From Glaciihabitans sp. (GTDB lineage: Bacteria > Actinomycetota > Actinomycetes > Actinomycetales > Microbacteriaceae), in contig JAODMF010000004.1 of the NCBI GenBank assembly GCA_025464095.1, positions 1 to 64,000 on the forward strand: 64,000 bases of DNA, given 5' to 3'. The notes beneath the pieces were generated by a model. That model searched no databases. It worked only from the letters and a program-made list of their open reading frames with translations, and was not told where the DNA came from. Position numbers and translations under genes: made by a program. This document shows positions 61,588-64,000 of the stretch, one piece after another (position 1 is the first letter of the stretch; every line of letters starts with the position of its first letter).

Positions 61588-61599
61588 ACTGCTGGGAGC

Positions 61600-61923
61600 A
61601 TGGAAGAAGACGAATTCGAAGACTACGACCGCGAGGTCGAGCTCGCGCTGTACCGCGAGTACCGCGACGTCGTGGGCCAGTTCCGCTACGTCGTGGAGAC
61701 CGAGCGCCGGTTTTACCTGGCCAATGAGGTCGCCCTCGAGCGTCGCGACACGGAGCACGATTTCTACTTCGAACTGAACATGACCGATGTCTGGGTGTGG
61801 GATGTCTACCGTTCCGACCGTTTCGTGAAGTCGGTGCGCGTGCTCACGTTCAAGGACGTCAACGTGGAAGAACTGTCGTCGAAGGAACTCGAGCTTCCCA
61901 AGGAACTCGCGCTCGACGAGTAG
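61600..61923 (+). CDS. DUF2469 protein
   Basis: The 107 residues match the small acidic actinobacterial family DUF2469 (Rv2901c-like), found next to rnhB across the phylum: EDEFEDYDREVELALYREYR, then YFELNMTDVWVWDVYR. The function is unknown. TAGACT nine bases before the ATG may be a separate -10. Confidence 0.9.
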   Translation: MEEDEFEDYDREVELALYREYRDVVGQFRYVVETERRFYLANEVALERRDTEHDFYFELNMTDVWVWDVYRSDRFVKSVRVLTFKDVNVEELSSKELELPKELALDE

Positions 61924-62016
61924 TTCTTCTCCTCAGGCCCCGGACGGTTTGGGCGCCTCTCCACCGAGCCCGACAGTGCGGTCTTTTCGACCCGCCGGGC
62001 CGGGCATCCTCGTCCT

Positions 62017-62373
62017 GTGGCAGCGAAGGATGACCTGGGCAGGCGCGGCGAGGCGATAGCCGCTCGCCATCTGGTCGACAGCGGTCTCACCGTCATCGAT
62101 CGCAACTGGCGCTGCAGGCTCGGGGAGATCGACCTGGTCGCCCGCGCGGGCGACGAGACCGTCTTCGTTGAAGTGAAGACGCGCACGAGCGTCGCGTTCG
62201 GGCATCCGCTCGCGGCAATCACCGTGCAGAAGCTGGCACGCCTCCGCAGGCTGGCGGCGGCATGGTGCGAGGCGCATCCGGAGGTGCGGGGGCGCATCCG
62301 CATCGACGCGATCGGGATCATCGCGCCCACCCACGGTCTCATCGAGATCGAGCACCTGGCGGGGGTGTTCTGA
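62017..62373 (+). CDS. yraN: YraN-family (UPF0102) endonuclease-like protein
   Basis: The 118 residues have the UPF0102 nuclease-like fold: LGRRGEAIAARHLVDSGLTV, NWRCRLGEIDLVARAGDETV and FVEVKTR, with the PD-(D/E)xK pattern (E, D, ExK). The function is unclear. It starts with GTG 62017, 93 bp after DUF2469, and its stop overlaps the next ATG (TGATG). Confidence 0.9.
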   Translation: MAAKDDLGRRGEAIAARHLVDSGLTVIDRNWRCRLGEIDLVARAGDETVFVEVKTRTSVAFGHPLAAITVQKLARLRRLAAAWCEAHPEVRGRIRIDAIGIIAPTHGLIEIEHLAGVF

Positions 62374-63908
62374 TGCCGCTCGCTCGAACCCATGCCGTGT
62401 CCCTGCTCGGCCTCCGTGGCGCAATGGTCGAGATCGAAGCGGATCTCTCGGCCAATCTCCCCGGGTGGCTTCTCATCGGGCTCCCGGATGCGTCCCTGAA
62501 TGAGGCAAAGGACCGCGTTCGAGCCGCCGCGACGAACGCGGGGGTGGAACTGCCGAACCGTCGCTTCACTATCAACCTGTCTCCGGCCTCGCTTCCCAAA
62601 CACGGCTCGAGCTTCGACCTGGGGATAGCGATGGCCGCACTCGGAGCCGCGGGCGAGGTCGAGCCGGCGTCGGTCGAGCGCGTTGTGCATCTTGGTGAGC
62701 TCGCGCTCGACGGAAGATTGCGCCCGACACCGGGGGTTCTCCCGTCAGTGCTTGCGGCAGCGAGGGCGGGCTTCACGATCGTCATGGTGCCCGCGGGCAA
62801 CGCGGAGGAAGCGGAGCTGGTGCCCGGCATCCGGGTGATCGCCGTCGCCTCACTGCGGGATGCCGCCATCTGGCACGGGGGAAAATACGAGCCCGAGGTC
62901 GTCGAGCCCATCCTCGTGCCGGCGCCGTCCGTTCCGCCCGACGAGGCGCTCGACCTCGCGGACGTCATCGGCAACGAGGATGCGATCGACGCCATGCTCG
63001 TCGCGGCGGCGGGTGGTCACCACGTCTTCCTGCTGGGTCCGCCGGGAGCGGGCAAGACCATGCTGGCGTCGCGGCTGCCCGGCCTCCTGCCCGACCTGGA
63101 ACCGGAGGCGGCGCTCGAGGTGAGTTCAATCCGGTCGCTCTCGGGGCTTCCGGTGGGGCGGAGCCTGGCCACGCGTCCGCCACTCGAAAGCCCGCACCAC
63201 ACCGCGACCGCGGCCGCGCTCGTGGGCGGAGGCAGCTCGGTGATCCGTCCCGGCGCGGCCGCCCGGGCATCGCACGGTGTGCTCTTTCTTGACGAGGCGC
63301 CGGAGTTTAGTTCCGCGGTACTCGACGCGCTGCGTCAGCCCCTCGAATCGGGAGTCATCAGCATCCATCGCGCCAATGCGGTCGCGCACTTTCCCGGGCG
63401 GTTCCAGCTGGTGATGGCAGCGAATCCCTGCCCGTGCGGACAGTATGGCGCCAGGGACTCCGACTGCACCTGCGCGCCATTTGCCCGGCGGCGCTACCTC
63501 GCGCGAATCTCGGGACCGCTTCTGGATCGGATCGACATCCAGTTGCGTGTGCCGCGCATCACCGCGACCCAGCTGCGACTCGCGGCGGGCAGCCACCGCA
63601 TGACGACTCTCGAGGCGCGGGCGAAAGTCGAGGATGCCCGGGCGGCCGCGCGTGAGCGCCTGGCCCTCACTCCGTGGACCCAGAATTCGCAGGTGCCCGG
63701 GGCGTGGCTGCGCGGCCCGCAGGCGCGCCTTGGCTCGGAGACGACGGCATCCATCGACCGCGCCCTCGAGCGCGGCGGGATCACCATGCGCGGCTACGAC
63801 CGCGTTCTGCGGGTCGGCTGGACGCTCGCCGACCTGGATGGCGCATCCACCCCGACTCCCGAACACATCGGGCGCGCTCTGTACTTTCGAAAGGCGATGG
63901 CATCATGA
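62373..63908 (+). CDS. comM: YifB/ComM-family AAA+ ATPase (Mg-chelatase-like)
   Basis: The 511 residues have an N-terminal Lon-like domain (SLLGLRGAMVEIEADLSANL), a central AAA core with Walker A GPPGAGKTML and Walker B GVLFLDEAPEFS, and a C-terminal Mg-chelatase-type domain with zinc-like cysteines (NPCPCGQYG, then DCTC). ComM helps branch migration during natural transformation in some bacteria. It overlaps both yraN and dprA, a conserved trio. Confidence 0.92.
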   Translation: MPLARTHAVSLLGLRGAMVEIEADLSANLPGWLLIGLPDASLNEAKDRVRAAATNAGVELPNRRFTINLSPASLPKHGSSFDLGIAMAALGAAGEVEPASVERVVHLGELALDGRLRPTPGVLPSVLAAARAGFTIVMVPAGNAEEAELVPGIRVIAVASLRDAAIWHGGKYEPEVVEPILVPAPSVPPDEALDLADVIGNEDAIDAMLVAAAGGHHVFLLGPPGAGKTMLASRLPGLLPDLEPEAALEVSSIRSLSGLPVGRSLATRPPLESPHHTATAAALVGGGSSVIRPGAAARASHGVLFLDEAPEFSSAVLDALRQPLESGVISIHRANAVAHFPGRFQLVMAANPCPCGQYGARDSDCTCAPFARRRYLARISGPLLDRIDIQLRVPRITATQLRLAAGSHRMTTLEARAKVEDARAAARERLALTPWTQNSQVPGAWLRGPQARLGSETTASIDRALERGGITMRGYDRVLRVGWTLADLDGASTPTPEHIGRALYFRKAMAS

Positions 63909-64000
63909 CCATGTTCGGGCTGAAAGAGGCGGAAGTCGCCACCCTGACGCGAGCCGTCGCCGGGGACAACCTCGACCGCGACGGGATCCGTGAAGCGTTC
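63905..64000 (+). CDS. dprA: DNA-processing protein DprA, N-terminal fragment (cut by window end)
   Basis: Only 32 codons are inside the window (MTMFGLKEAEVATLTRAVAG, then DNLDRDGIREAF). They match the start of actinobacterial DprA, which loads RecA on incoming single-stranded DNA. Identification rests mainly on position: the ATG overlaps the comM stop (ATGA), and yraN-comM-dprA is a standard order. Confidence 0.8.
   Translation, partial: MTMFGLKEAEVATLTRAVAGDNLDRDGIREAF

Noticed and set aside
1-64000. tRNA, rRNA, SRP RNA or tmRNA genes
   Set aside because: I looked through the intergenic gaps, including around ffh, and found no cloverleaf or conserved RNA signatures that I could support.

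Overview
This window is a high-GC actinobacterial chromosome segment. Codon use, frequent GTG starts, recurrent GCATCC/GGATGC words, a complete coenzyme F420 toolkit and gene order all point to the family Microbacteriaceae; genus and species cannot be read from the sequence. Two core blocks frame it: recG-coaD at the left, and DUF177-rpmF-rnc-mutM-smc-ftsY-ffh-rpsP-khpA-rimM-trmD-rplS-lepB-rnhB-DUF2469-yraN-yifB-dprA at the right. About 25 kb of accessory genes separate coaD from DUF177.

Layout. 1-757: repeat island A, then a long acyl-CoA dehydrogenase. 2500-6588: MBL-fold hydrolase (-), recG, coaD, and a lysine-rich Rho_N/SAP protein. 6617-15479: F420 block with fgd, an LLM oxidoreductase, cofE, cofC, a small membrane protein (-), repeat island B, fbiC (-) and cofD (-). 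15567-20156: MoxR ATPase, DUF58 protein and membrane transglutaminase. 20175-30053: a MocR-type regulator diverging from a pyrimidine/hydantoin gene set (ureidopropionase-type amidohydrolase, dihydropyrimidinase, an LLM oxidoreductase, a four-gene ABC transporter, a class-III aminotransferase). 30054-30790: repeat island C. 30822-47934: DUF177 to ffh, interrupted by SDR, GNAT, GH13, lipoprotein, small membrane proteins, pentapeptide, gamma-carbonic anhydrase and propeller genes. 47935-48560: repeat island D. 48561-54712: LLM oxidoreductase, large surface protein, a carboxylate-amine ligase gene broken by one stop codon, EamA transporter, membrane protein. 54842-64000: rpsP to dprA, with a DUF559 nuclease-like gene between two matching hairpins wedged between rimM and trmD, and map-tetR wedged between trmD and rplS.

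How it works together. FbiC makes FO, CofC and CofD add the phosphoenol/lactyl side chain, CofE adds glutamates, Fgd reduces F420 with glucose-6-phosphate, and up to three further LLM-family enzymes are candidate users. One of these sits where a dihydropyrimidine dehydrogenase would be expected in the pyrimidine operon.

The most unusual content is non-coding. Four intergenic islands (six symmetry axes) are built from an 8-bp half-site, GGCGGGAG. All half-sites point at a 22-bp palindrome, and most are spaced by about 20-22, 31 or 42 bp, which is close to whole helical turns. I know of no described element with this architecture. The second is the hairpin-nuclease-hairpin cassette inside the ribosomal-protein operon.
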